Shown here piece after piece: positions 18,640 to 26,401 of a stretch of DNA of 33,384 nt; position 1 is the stretch's first letter, and each line of letters starts with the position of its first letter. The DNA comes from an uncultured Macromonas sp. (GTDB taxonomy: Bacteria > Pseudomonadota > Gammaproteobacteria > Burkholderiales > Burkholderiaceae), in the NCBI GenBank assembly GCA_946481585.1, contig CAMLOF010000005.1, forward strand, positions 1 through 33,384. Direction: 5' to 3'. The translations under genes and the position numbers were made by a program. The notes beneath the pieces are model-generated. The model searched no databases. It had not been told where the DNA came from and was given only the letters and a program-made list of their open reading frames with translations.

Positions 18640-19188
18640 TCAGGTGATGAGCATCAGTGCTACTTGAAGAAGAATGATCAAGACCAGCACCGACAGATCC
18701 ACACCGCCGATCTGCGGGACGATGCGCCGGATGGGGCGAAGCAAGGGATCAACAAGCCGCCCCAATGTGCCGTGCAGGGGCGACATGGGCTGAACCCAAG
18801 AAATCACCGCGTAAGCCACGGCCAGAAGCATCAAGCCTTGCAGCACGGTGCGCAACAGGAACAGAACGGCCTGCAACGGTACGGTCACGGTCCACCCAAG
18901 GTTGAGCACGCCAGGCAGACGCCCGCCAAACAGCATGTGCAAGACGGCGGAATAGCACAGCGCCAGCAGCAAGGCAGCCAGAAAGCTGCCCCAATCCAGG
19001 TTGGATTGCACCCAACCACGCGGCAGCGTCTTGCGCAAGGGCACAACGATCCAGTCGGTCAAGGCCATCACGAAAATGCCAGGTTGCTGCGTCATGCGCA
19101 TACGCCTGGTGTTCATCCACCCCCGCAGCAACGCAGCCCCAACCAGGAAGAAAAACAGGGTATCGACAAGAAACAACAGTACACGCAT
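18640..19188 (-). CDS. YggT-family integral membrane protein
   Basis: This 182-residue, very hydrophobic protein has about four membrane segments arranged as two YGGT repeats. Near the start is FLVDTLFFFLVGAALLRGWM, then an inner segment with DWIVVPLRKTLP. In the second half VISWVQPMSPL, DPLLRPIRRIVPQIGGVDLS and VLVLIILLQV form the family signature. YggT proteins are linked to osmotic tolerance and, in some bacteria, to cell division or photosystem assembly, but no biochemical activity is established. The gene starts three bases after the rnr stop codon, so it is co-transcribed with RNase R. I leave the symbol empty. Confidence 0.85.
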   Translation of the reverse strand: MRVLLFLVDTLFFFLVGAALLRGWMNTRRMRMTQQPGIFVMALTDWIVVPLRKTLPRGWVQSNLDWGSFLAALLLALCYSAVLHMLFGGRLPGVLNLGWTVTVPLQAVLFLLRTVLQGLMLLAVAYAVISWVQPMSPLHGTLGRLVDPLLRPIRRIVPQIGGVDLSVLVLIILLQVALMLIT

Positions 19189-19191
19189 GGA

Positions 19192-21456
19192 TCAACGCTT
19201 GCCTTTTCTGGATTTGCCCGCTCCGGAACCCTTACCCGGCGGCCTCGCGCCCCGGCTGCCTCTTGAGGGTCTCGTCGCACCCGCTGGTTGACGCCCCTGC
19301 ACAGGGAATGCAGCACCACGAGCCTTCTTGCCGCCATTGCGGCGCGCGGAAGTATCGGCGTCTTCAGACCCGGTCTTGTCTCGCATGGCTCGCATGACAA
19401 GATCGGCATCATCCCGGACCAGCCGGAAGTCTATTCGACGGCCGTCCAAATCGACCCGGCTGACCTGCACCCGAACTTTCGAGCCCAGCGCGTACCGTAT
19501 GCCCGTGCGCTCTCCACGCAATTCCTGGCGCGCCTCGTCGTAGCGGAAGTACTCCCCCCCAAGTTCGGTGATGTGCACAAGGCCTTCGACATAAAGGCTG
19601 TCGAGCGTGACGAACAAACCAAAAGTGGTGGCCGCCGTAACCACGCCGCTGTACTCCTCACCCAAACGCTCGCGCATGTACTTGCACTTCAACCAGGCTT
19701 CCACGTCGCGACTTGCCTCGTCAGCTCGGCGCTCGTTGGCACTGCAATGCAGGCCTGCAGCCTGCCAGCCCAAGGTGTCGGCAGAGGGTTTGGGCTTGCG
19801 CGCCTTATCAGCGGCGCCCGCACCTCTAGCTGCAAGACGCTTGGCCAGCTTGGCCTGCGCCTCGCCGGGGGTTGGCAACACTGGGAGCTGATACTTGCCA
19901 CCGGCAAGCACAGCCTTGATCACCCGGTGCACCAGCAAGTCGGGATAGCGCCGGATAGGGCTGGTGAAATGTGTGTATGCCTCGAAAGCGAGACCGAAGT
20001 GCCCCATGTTCTCAGGGGTGTAGATGGCCTGCTGCATCGAACGCAGCAACATCTGGTGAATCTGCTGGGCATCGGGGCGGTCCTGCGTGGCGTGCGCGAG
20101 TTCCTGAAATTCCGACGGGCGCGGCTCATCGCTCACGTTGTGGTGAACACCCAGCGCCTTGAGGTACTGCCTCAGGGTTTCCAGCTTTTCAGGGGTGGGA
20201 CCCTCATGCACCCGGAACAGCCCGTGGTGCTTGCTTTGCGAAATGAACTCCGCCGAGCAGACGTTGGCCGCGAGCATGGACTCCTCGATCAAGCGGTGCG
20301 CCTCGTTGCGGGTGCGCGGCACGATCTTTTCGATACGACCCGACTCATCGCAGACGATTTGCGTCTCGGTCGTTTCAAAGTCAACTGCGCCACGGCGCTC
20401 ACGCGCGGCCAGCAAAGCTCGGTACGCGTCGTACAGATTCAGCAGGTGCGGCACCAATGGCTTGCGTTGCTGCGCTTCCGGCCCCCGAGTGTTTTGCAGA
20501 ATGGCCGCCACCTCGGTATACGTCAGGCGACCATGACTGAACATCACTGCCGGGTAGAACTGGTAGGCGTGGATGTCGCCTTTGGCGGTGATGAGCATGT
20601 CGCAAACCATGCACAGGCGCTCCACCTCAGGATTCAAGGAGCAAAGCCCATTGGAGAGCTTTTCGGGCAGCATGGGAATGACCCGGCGCGGGAAGTACAC
20701 GCTGGTGGCCCGGTCGTAGGCGTCGATGTCGATAGCCGAGCCCGTCTCCACGTAGTGACTCACGTCGGCGATCGCCACCAACAGGCGCCAGCCCTTGCTT
20801 CGCCCCACTCTGGCTGGCTCGCAGTACACCGCGTCGTCAAAGTCGCGGGCGTCTTCGCCGTCAATGGTCACGAGCGGAACGTCTGTCAGATCAACACGCT
20901 GACGCTTGTCCGCTGGCCGCACCTTGTCAGGCAGCGCGCGCGACTGCGCCATTGCCGCATCAGAGAACTCGTGAGGCACGCCGTACTTGCGCACAGCAAT
21001 CTCGATCTCCATACCGGGGTCGTCAATGTCCCCCAGCACCTCTTTGACGCGCCCCACCGGCTGACCATACAAGGCGGGCGGCTCTATCAACTCAACCACC
21101 ACCACCTGCCCGGGCTTTGCGGAGCCCGTTGCACCTTTGGGAATGAGCACGTCTTGGCCGTAGCGCTTGTCTTCCGGCGCAACCAGCCACACGCCACCTT
21201 CCTGTAACAGCCGACCAATGATGGGCGTGGCTGAGCGCTCGATGATTTCGGTCACCCGCCCCTCGGGGCGCCCCCTGCGGTCCTGCCTGACGACGCGCGC
21301 CTTGACGCGATCCTTGTGCAGCACCGCGCGCATTTCATTGGGCGGGAGGTAGACGTCGGGCTGGCCGTCGTCGCGCAGGATGAAGCCATGTCCATCGCGG
21401 TGGCCGGAGACGACTCCCTCAAATTCGGCCAGCAGATTTTGGTATTTTTCTTTCAC
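19192..21456 (-). CDS. rnr: Ribonuclease R
   Basis: RNase R is a 3'-to-5' exoribonuclease that unwinds and degrades structured RNA and takes part in rRNA and tRNA quality control. The 754-residue protein has cold-shock domains (about 10-150; GVVSGHRDGHGFI), then the RNB catalytic domain with IDGEDARDFDDAV (Asp199, Asp205, Asp207, Asp208). PRRVIPMLPEKLSNGLCSLN, the FTSPIRRYPDLLVHR segment and ERRADEASRDVEAWLKCKYM follow. An S1 domain comes next (YSGVVTAATTFGLFV, about 625-705). The last 50 residues are a Lys/Arg/Gly-rich disordered tail. The start is a GTG at 21456, and no better upstream start is open. An insertion of about 30 residues rich in Ala and Lys sits before the HCSANERRADE segment. 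Confidence 0.95.
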   Translation of the reverse strand: MKEKYQNLLAEFEGVVSGHRDGHGFILRDDGQPDVYLPPNEMRAVLHKDRVKARVVRQDRRGRPEGRVTEIIERSATPIIGRLLQEGGVWLVAPEDKRYGQDVLIPKGATGSAKPGQVVVVELIEPPALYGQPVGRVKEVLGDIDDPGMEIEIAVRKYGVPHEFSDAAMAQSRALPDKVRPADKRQRVDLTDVPLVTIDGEDARDFDDAVYCEPARVGRSKGWRLLVAIADVSHYVETGSAIDIDAYDRATSVYFPRRVIPMLPEKLSNGLCSLNPEVERLCMVCDMLITAKGDIHAYQFYPAVMFSHGRLTYTEVAAILQNTRGPEAQQRKPLVPHLLNLYDAYRALLAARERRGAVDFETTETQIVCDESGRIEKIVPRTRNEAHRLIEESMLAANVCSAEFISQSKHHGLFRVHEGPTPEKLETLRQYLKALGVHHNVSDEPRPSEFQELAHATQDRPDAQQIHQMLLRSMQQAIYTPENMGHFGLAFEAYTHFTSPIRRYPDLLVHRVIKAVLAGGKYQLPVLPTPGEAQAKLAKRLAARGAGAADKARKPKPSADTLGWQAAGLHCSANERRADEASRDVEAWLKCKYMRERLGEEYSGVVTAATTFGLFVTLDSLYVEGLVHITELGGEYFRYDEARQELRGERTGIRYALGSKVRVQVSRVDLDGRRIDFRLVRDDADLVMRAMRDKTGSEDADTSARRNGGKKARGAAFPVQGRQPAGATRPSRGSRGARPPGKGSGAGKSRKGKR

Positions 21457-21463
21457 GCAGTCT

Positions 21464-21492
21464 TTCGCACTCTCAAAATTCCATGCTAGAAT
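21464..21492 (+). promoter_or_regulatory. Promoter of the first tRNA-Leu gene
   Basis: TTCGCA (21464-21469), a 17-base spacer and TAGAAT (21487-21492) form a sigma-70 type promoter. TGC before the hexamer gives an extended -10. Transcription would start near 21499, nine bases before the tRNA. It fills most of the 51-base gap to the divergent rnr gene. Confidence 0.65.
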
Positions 21493-21507
21493 AGCAGCTT
21501 CTGAGAC

Positions 21508-21592
<85 letters not shown>

Positions 21593-21604
21593 ATCATAAA
21601 GAGT

Positions 21605-21637
21605 AAAGCTTGCAGATTTCGGTCCGCAAGCTTTTTT
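21605..21637 (+). terminator. Intrinsic terminator after tRNA-Leu copy 1
   Basis: AAAGCTTGC (21605-21613) pairs perfectly with GCAAGCTTT (21626-21634) around a 12-base loop, and the T-run continues to 21637. It is a good rho-independent terminator 13 bases after the tRNA, so the two tRNA-Leu genes are probably separate transcription units. Confidence 0.85.
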
Positions 21638-21702
21638 CTTTTGCAGCCTCGAAATTCATTACACCGCAAAGCGTCGGCGGAAAAACGCAATAAAAACCGT
21701 GC

Positions 21703-21708
21703 TAGAAT
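21703..21708 (+). promoter_or_regulatory. Extended -10 element for tRNA-Leu copy 2
   Basis: TGCTAGAAT gives an extended -10, the same nine bases as upstream of copy 1, but no -35 match is seen at 17 bases (GAAAAA). It sits 17 bases before the tRNA. Its presence after a terminator suggests independent transcription of the second copy, perhaps weaker than the first. Confidence 0.5.
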
Positions 21709-21725
21709 TCAGGGATTCCTGAGAT

Positions 21726-21810
<85 letters not shown>

Positions 21811-21819
21811 AAAAGTTTA

Positions 21820-21847
21820 AAGGCTTGCAGTATTGCAAGCCTTTTTG
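21820..21847 (+). terminator. Intrinsic terminator after tRNA-Leu copy 2
   Basis: AAAGGCTTGCA (21820-21830) pairs with TGCAAGCCTTT (21835-21845) around a GTAT tetraloop, with T's continuing to 21847. It resembles the copy 1 terminator (shared GCTTGCAG core). Confidence 0.9.
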
Positions 21848-21870
21848 CTTTTCTGCGGATGCTATTTGAT

Positions 21871-21891
21871 GAAAGAGGCGCAAAGCGCCTC
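21871..21891 (-). terminator. Intrinsic terminator of rimO
   Basis: On the minus strand GAGGCGC and GCGCCTC (21891-21885 and 21881-21875) pair around a TTT loop and are followed by TTTC. It lies five bases after the rimO stop codon and faces the tRNA-Leu terminator. The U-tract is short. Confidence 0.7.
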
Positions 21892-21895
21892 CTCG

Positions 21896-23293
21896 TCAAA
21901 CTGGAACACCCACCAGATCATGCCCCTGTGCCGACACGATGCGCGCCTTCACAAAGTCGCCCACCTTGTAGGTTTTGCTGATCTTTTCCGGCGGCAGCAG
22001 GCGAACGACGCCGTCGATTTCTGGCGCATCTGCATAGCTGCGACCCAAGCCGCCTTTCTTGCCCAGCCCGCTAGCCTGATCGACCAGCACCTGCATGGTG
22101 GCACCCACGCGCCGCTCCAGCCGAGCTGCCGACACACGCTCGGCCACGGCCATGAAACGGGCACGGCGCTCCTCTCGCACTTCATCAGGAACCGCACCGG
22201 AGATCTCATTGGCAGCAGCACCCTCTACAGGTGAGTAGGCAAAGCACCCTGCCCTGTCGATCTGCGCCTCCTCCACGAAGTCCAGCAGGTGCTGGAACTC
22301 CTCTTCCGTTTCGCCAGGAAAACCAGCGATGAAGGTGCTGCGCACGACGATATCAGGGCACAGCTCGCGCCAGCGCTGAATGCGCTCCAGGTTCTTTTCA
22401 CCGCTGGCCGGGCGCTTCATGCGACGCAGCACATCCGGATGGCTGTGCTGCAACGGAACATCCAGGTAGGGCAGGCACAAACCTTCGTTCATCAGCGGAA
22501 CGATCTCATCCACATGCGGATACGGATACACGTAGTGCAGACGCACCCAGGCACCGTGTTCCCGCGCCAGCTCACCCAAGGCGCGAACCAGGTCGAACAT
22601 GCGTGTCTTCACGGGCTTGCCATCCCAGAAACCGGTGCGGTACTTCACGTCGACGCCGTAGGCCGAGGTGTCCTGGCTCACCACCAGCAACTCCTTTACG
22701 CCAGCCTCGAACAGCTTGCGCGCCTCGGTCAGCACGTCACCCACAGGGCGACTGACCAGATCGCCACGCATGGACGGGATGATGCAGAAGGTACAACGGT
22801 GGTTGCAGCCCTCGCTGATCTTGAGGTAGGCATAGTGGCGCGGCGTGAGCTTGACGCCCTGCGGCGGAACCAGATCTACAAACGGATCGTGCGGCTTGGG
22901 CAGGTGCTTGTGCACCGCCTCCATCACCTCGTGCGTGGCATGCGGCCCGGTAACGGCCAGCACCGACGGATGCACCTGCTGTACCAGGTTGCCGCCACCT
23001 TCGCCCGAGCGCGCCCCCAGACAACCCGTAACGATGACCTTGCCGTTGTCGGCCAGCGCCTCGCCAATGGTGTCCAGACTCTCCTTGACGGCGTCGTCAA
23101 TAAAGCCGCAGGTGTTGACGATGACGAGATCGGCTCCCTGGAAGGTCTTGCTCGTCTGGTAGCCCTCAGCGCTGAGCTGCGTGAGGATGAGTTCGGAATC
23201 GGTCAGCGCCTTGGGGCAACCAAGGCTGACGAAGCCCACCTTGGGCACGGCGGCACCCGATGCGGGCGATTGAGGAGAAAGAATGTCGGTCAT
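21896..23293 (-). CDS. rimO: Ribosomal protein S12 methylthiotransferase RimO
   Basis: RimO is a radical-SAM enzyme that adds a methylthio group to Asp89 of ribosomal protein S12. The 465-residue protein has the N-terminal UPF0004 domain with three cysteines for the auxiliary 4Fe-4S cluster (Cys26 in SLGCPKA, Cys62 in NTCGF, Cys91 in TGCLGA). The radical-SAM motif CNHRCTFC follows at 163-170, then [11 protein letters not shown], and a C-terminal TRAM domain ([10 protein letters not shown] to the end). [12 protein letters not shown] separates RimO from MiaB. It is transcribed alone, with its own terminator at the end. The length is slightly above the E. coli enzyme because of short insertions. 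Confidence 0.95.
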   Translation of the reverse strand: MTDILSPQSPASGAAVPKVGFVSLGCPKALTDSELILTQLSAEGYQTSKTFQGADLVIVNTCGFIDDAVKESLDTIGEALADNGKVIVTGCLGARSGEGGGNLVQQVHPSVLAVTGPHATHEVMEAVHKHLPKPHDPFVDLVPPQGVKLTPRHYAYLKISEGCNHRCTFCIIPSMRGDLVSRPVGDVLTEARKLFEAGVKELLVVSQDTSAYGVDVKYRTGFWDGKPVKTRMFDLVRALGELAREHGAWVRLHYVYPYPHVDEIVPLMNEGLCLPYLDVPLQHSHPDVLRRMKRPASGEKNLERIQRWRELCPDIVVRSTFIAGFPGETEEEFQHLLDFVEEAQIDRAGCFAYSPVEGAAANEISGAVPDEVREERRARFMAVAERVSAARLERRVGATMQVLVDQASGLGKKGGLGRSYADAPEIDGVVRLLPPEKISKTYKVGDFVKARIVSAQGHDLVGVPV

Positions 23294-23345
23294 GGGCCCC
23301 GATTGTCTCAGGTCGGGGCCAAACCGTCAGCCAGAGCGCGAAGTG

Positions 23346-23840
23346 TCAGCGCTTGACGCCCATGGCTTCCAGCATTTTCTCCTGCATCTGCGTGAAGGCA
23401 GCCATGCCAGGCACCACAGGCGCCTGCATGCCCATGAACTGCTGCCAAAGCTCTGGCGTCCAGCCTTTGGCGGGGTCTGCCATGGACTTTTGCAGATCCA
23501 TGAAAACCTGGAGGTTTTTCTCGAGGTAAGACCCCATGTAGCCTTGCATGGCATGGCCGTAGAAACGGATGATGTTGGCCAGCATGTTTTCAGAGAACAG
23601 CGGCACACCCGCCGTTTCCTCTTCCAGAATGATCTGCAACAGGATGCTGCGCGTCAGGTCATCGCCGCTCTTGGCGTCACGCACGACGAAAGGCGTGGCC
23701 TTCATCACGAGCGCCTTGATCTCGGCCAACGTGATGTAGGAGGAGGTGTCGGTGTCGTAGAGGCGGCGGTTGGGGTACTTCTTGATCACGCGAACGGGGG
23801 ACGGACGCGTGGCCGAGGCATCAGCCTGGTCGTTCTGCAC
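23346..23840 (-). CDS. phaR: Polyhydroxyalkanoate synthesis repressor PhaR
   Basis: PhaR binds both DNA and nascent polyhydroxybutyrate granules and represses phasin (phaP) genes and itself until polymer is present. The 164-residue protein has the N-terminal DNA-binding PHB_acc_N domain (VRVIKKYPNRRLYDTDTSSY at 16-35, then ITLAEIKALV), followed by PHB accumulation regulatory segments (LLQIILEEE, SENMLANIIRFYGHAMQGYM). The tail is rich in Met, Gln and Phe. I place the start at the GTG at 23840-23838, which has AGGAG eight bases upstream; longer in-frame starts run through the tRNA-Val terminator. Its presence implies that the organism makes polyhydroxybutyrate. Two repeat structures lie upstream that may be operators. 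Confidence 0.93.
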   Translation of the reverse strand: MQNDQADASATRPSPVRVIKKYPNRRLYDTDTSSYITLAEIKALVMKATPFVVRDAKSGDDLTRSILLQIILEEETAGVPLFSENMLANIIRFYGHAMQGYMGSYLEKNLQVFMDLQKSMADPAKGWTPELWQQFMGMQAPVVPGMAAFTQMQEKMLEAMGVKR

Positions 23841-23868
23841 TGAGCGGACTCCTGTCGAGAAAGTGGGC

Positions 23869-23892
23869 GCCAGCATCAAACATGGTGCTGGC
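23869..23892. promoter_or_regulatory. Inverted repeat in the phaR leader
   Basis: GCCAGCA (23869-23875) and TGCTGGC (23886-23892) form a perfect seven-base inverted repeat with a ten-base spacer. It lies 28 bases upstream of the phaR GTG and downstream of a TAGAAT element. It could be an autoregulatory operator or a leader hairpin. Confidence 0.4.
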
Positions 23893-23950
23893 AGCATTCT
23901 TCTCATTCTAGAAACATTTGCCGCCAGTGCGGCGCAGGATTTACCCTGCC

Positions 23951-23967
23951 ATGCTGCAAGGCAGCAT
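23951..23967. promoter_or_regulatory. Candidate PhaR operator upstream of phaR
   Basis: ATGCTGCAAGGCAGCAT is a perfect palindrome with a three-base centre and contains CTGC-N3-GCAG, the TGC-rich type of site described for PhaR in Paracoccus (from memory). The ten bases GGCAGCATTC recur at 23890-23899. The site lies between the tRNA-Val terminator and phaR, the right place for autoregulation. Confidence 0.45.
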
Positions 23968-23976
23968 TCAGAAGCG

Positions 23977-24012
23977 AAAAAGCCCTGCTTCCGTGAAGAA
24001 AGCAGGGCTTTT
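23977..24012 (-). terminator. Intrinsic terminator after tRNA-Val
   Basis: On the minus strand AAAGCCCTGCTT pairs with AAGCAGGGCTTT around an eight-to-ten-base loop and is followed by a T-run. It begins five bases after the tRNA CCA end. It is a strong rho-independent terminator isolating tRNA-Val from phaR. Confidence 0.88.
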
Positions 24013-24016
24013 GTAT

Positions 24017-24093
24017 TGGTAGGCGCGATTGGACTCGAACCAACGACCCCCACCATGTCAAGGTGGTGCTCTAACCAGCTGAGCTACGCGCCT
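24017..24093 (-). tRNA. tRNA-Val(GAC)
   Basis: This is a 77-base tRNA on the minus strand. The acceptor AGGCGCG pairs fully with CGCGCCT. The D arm is GCTC/GAGC, and the anticodon arm CCACC/GGTGG encloses TTGACAT, giving anticodon GAC. The T arm is GTTGG-TTCGAGT-CCAAT, and CCA is encoded. It lies immediately downstream of relA and has its own promoter. Confidence 0.97.
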
Positions 24094-24113
24094 GGGTCGG
24101 TTGCAAGCCTTGC

Positions 24114-24143
24114 ATTGTAGCACGACTTTTTGAGCTTTTTCAA
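24114..24143 (-). promoter_or_regulatory. Promoter of tRNA-Val, overlapping the relA stop codon
   Basis: On the minus strand TTGAAA (24143-24138), an 18-base spacer and TACAAT (24119-24114) match sigma-70 consensus at five of six positions in each hexamer. TGC before the -10 makes it extended. The -35 covers the relA TGA (24142-24140). The downstream stretch GCAAGGC is fairly GC-rich, as in stable RNA promoters subject to stringent control. Confidence 0.75.
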
Positions 24144-26401
24144 CGTCTCCTCACCACTTGCACACCAGGCACATCGGACACGGCCGACATGACCCGGGAC
24201 ACACGCATGGCGTCGGGCACTTCGACGGTAAAGGTCATCCAGGCAACACCTTTGACAGATTGCGTCTGCACCCCGATGACGTTGATCTTCTCGCGAGCGA
24301 AAGCATCCGAGATGTCGCGCAGCAAGCCTTGCCGGTCCACGGCTTCGACCGCCACGTCCACAGGGTAGAACGCTTGTTCTCCGCTCTTGGGCTTGGCGCC
24401 GCTCCACTGCACGTCAATCACCCTGCCCGGCTGCCGTTTGGCCAGATGGGCGAAGTCGGGGCAATCGGCCCGATGGATGCTGACACCCTTGCCCCGCGTG
24501 ACAAAGCCGCGTATCTCGTCAGGCGGGGCTGGCTTGCAGCACTTGGCCAGCTGGGTCATGAGGGAGTCAACCCCCACCACCAGCACACTGCCCTGCGGCG
24601 CACGCTCCTCGGAACGGGCCTTCTTGAGGATGACTTCGTCTGGCGTGGGCGAAGCCTCCACGGGGTTGAGCTGCTGCTCGATGGCGCGCAGCGAGAACTC
24701 CTCCTTGCCTACCGCCTCGAACATTGCCTGTGGGCTTGCAAACCCCAGAGCCGACGCGAGGTCCTCCAGCGCCACGGATGTCTTGCCCTCGCGCTGCAGC
24801 AATTTTTCCACTGCCTCACGGCCACGCACAGCGTTGTCTTGCGCCGCCAATGCATTGAACCAGGCGCGCACCTTGCTCTTGGCCCGGTGGCTGACGAGGT
24901 AGCCCTGCTCGGGGTTGAGCCAGTCGCGCGAAGGTCCGCCCTCCTTGGCGGCGACGATCTCCACCGTCTGACCGTTTTGCAGCGCGGTGTTCAGCGGCAC
25001 CATGGCACCGTCTACGCGTGCGCCACGGCAACGGTGGCCCAGGTCGGTGTGCACGGTGTAGGCAAAGTCCACTGGCGTGGCGCCGCGGGGGAGCTCCACG
25101 ATGGCCGCGTTGGGCGTCAATACGTAGATGCAGTCGTCGAACAGGTCTTGCGCGGCACCGCCCAGGTCGCGCTGCCACGCCAGCAGTTGGCGCAGCACGG
25201 CGATCTTGGCGTCGTACTCGGAGCCAGCGGTAACGCCCGCATAACCCTTGCTGCCCGCCTCTTTGTATGCCCAGTGGGCGGCAACGCCATGCTCTGCATG
25301 ATCGTGCATGGCCTGGGTGCGGATCTGGATCTCGAAGGCCCGCCCCTGCGCATCCCGAACAACGGTGTGCAGCGACTGATAGCCGTTCGGTTTGGGTTTG
25401 GCGATGTAGTCGTCAAACTCCTCTGGAACGGGATTGAAATGCGCATGAACGTAGGCCAGCACACGGTAGCAGTCGTCAACTTCTGGCACGACGACACGCA
25501 ATGCGCGGATATCGAAGACCTGCTCAAAGTCCAGCGATTTGCCCCGCATCTTCTTGATGATGCTGTAGATGTGCTTGGGCCGCCCCTGGACGGACGCCTC
25601 GACGCCCTGTGTACGCAGCGCCTCCTCAAGCCCCAGGCGGACTTGCTCGACGTGGCTCTCGCGCTCGACGCGCTTTTCGTCGAGCAGGCGCGCTATCTGC
25701 TTGTAGGTGTCTGGCTCCAGGAAGCGGAAGGAAAGGTCTTCCATTTCCCATTTGACCTGCCAGATGCCCAAGCGGTTGGCCAGCGGTGCGAAGATGTGCA
25801 AGGACTCGCTGGCCAATCCTTCGTCAGGCAGCGTCTTGGAAGCAGCGTGGTAGCGCAGCGTCTGCAGGCGTGACGCCAGCCGCAGAAGAACAACGCGCAG
25901 GTCGCGCGAGAACGCCAGCAACATCTTGCGGACGTTTTCCGTCTGGCTGGCATCCAGTTCGGATGCTGGCGTCTTTGCGGAAACGGCCGACAAGCCCGTT
26001 TGCTCCTGCAACACCTGCCGCTGAGCACGAACCTGCGCCGCCTTCAGGCGAGCCTGGCGCTGCAACTGGACCAGCTTGGTGGTTTCCACGGCAACGGTGG
26101 CGTAGTCGTTGCCAAAAGCCTTGGCAATGACTTCCTGCGGCCGATTGAGGTGTTGGCAGGCATAGACGAGGTAGGCGCAGGCCTGCATGTCCGTGCCGCC
26201 CCCCATGAGCGCGAGGATACCGGCCACGGCATCTGCATGGGCCAGGGTGTTCTCACCACTGTCCAGAGTCTCCCCGGCCAGCAACGGCTCTGCAAAGGCG
26301 CGTGCGCGCGTCAAAGCGGCGTGACCTGCACCCGGCTGGCCAGACAGCGCCGTGGCAATGGCCGTGCGGCTTTCGTTGGATTCGCGGACTTCGACGTTCA
26401 T
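24140..26401 (-). CDS. relA: GTP pyrophosphokinase RelA ((p)ppGpp synthetase, RelA class)
   Basis: RelA senses uncharged tRNA on stalled ribosomes and makes (p)ppGpp from ATP and GTP or GDP. The 753-residue protein has, in order, a degenerate HD domain (about 35-190), the synthetase domain (about 215-385) with GRPKHIYSIIKKM and KPKPNGYQSLHTVV, a TGS domain (about 425-490, with LPRGATPVDFAYTVH), a zinc-finger/helical region with AKCCKPAPPDEIRGF, and a C-terminal ACT domain. The segment at 77-83, YLVYACQ, replaces the catalytic His-Asp of hydrolase-active SpoT. The signature EFDD at 328-331 is the acidic (ExDD) type of monofunctional RelA. The ATG overlaps the stop codon of the upstream hydrolase gene as ATGA. 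A separate SpoT is expected elsewhere in the genome. Confidence 0.95.
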   Translation of the reverse strand: MNVEVRESNESRTAIATALSGQPGAGHAALTRARAFAEPLLAGETLDSGENTLAHADAVAGILALMGGGTDMQACAYLVYACQHLNRPQEVIAKAFGNDYATVAVETTKLVQLQRQARLKAAQVRAQRQVLQEQTGLSAVSAKTPASELDASQTENVRKMLLAFSRDLRVVLLRLASRLQTLRYHAASKTLPDEGLASESLHIFAPLANRLGIWQVKWEMEDLSFRFLEPDTYKQIARLLDEKRVERESHVEQVRLGLEEALRTQGVEASVQGRPKHIYSIIKKMRGKSLDFEQVFDIRALRVVVPEVDDCYRVLAYVHAHFNPVPEEFDDYIAKPKPNGYQSLHTVVRDAQGRAFEIQIRTQAMHDHAEHGVAAHWAYKEAGSKGYAGVTAGSEYDAKIAVLRQLLAWQRDLGGAAQDLFDDCIYVLTPNAAIVELPRGATPVDFAYTVHTDLGHRCRGARVDGAMVPLNTALQNGQTVEIVAAKEGGPSRDWLNPEQGYLVSHRAKSKVRAWFNALAAQDNAVRGREAVEKLLQREGKTSVALEDLASALGFASPQAMFEAVGKEEFSLRAIEQQLNPVEASPTPDEVILKKARSEERAPQGSVLVVGVDSLMTQLAKCCKPAPPDEIRGFVTRGKGVSIHRADCPDFAHLAKRQPGRVIDVQWSGAKPKSGEQAFYPVDVAVEAVDRQGLLRDISDAFAREKINVIGVQTQSVKGVAWMTFTVEVPDAMRVSRVMSAVSDVPGVQVVRRR

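Noticed and set aside
19288..21207. A 639-codon open frame on the plus strand opposite rnr
   Set aside because: RNase R on the other strand is unmistakable. Long antisense frames are expected in GC-rich DNA, and this one has no family motif or ribosome binding site.
23841..24056. Longer phaR reading frame reaching into tRNA-Val
   Set aside because: It would translate through the tRNA terminator and the operator-like repeats; the GTG at 23840 has a good AGGAG site and matches the family start.
24158..25873. A 571-codon open frame opposite relA
   Set aside because: It is a shadow of the relA coding sequence, His/Leu/Val-rich with no recognisable domain.
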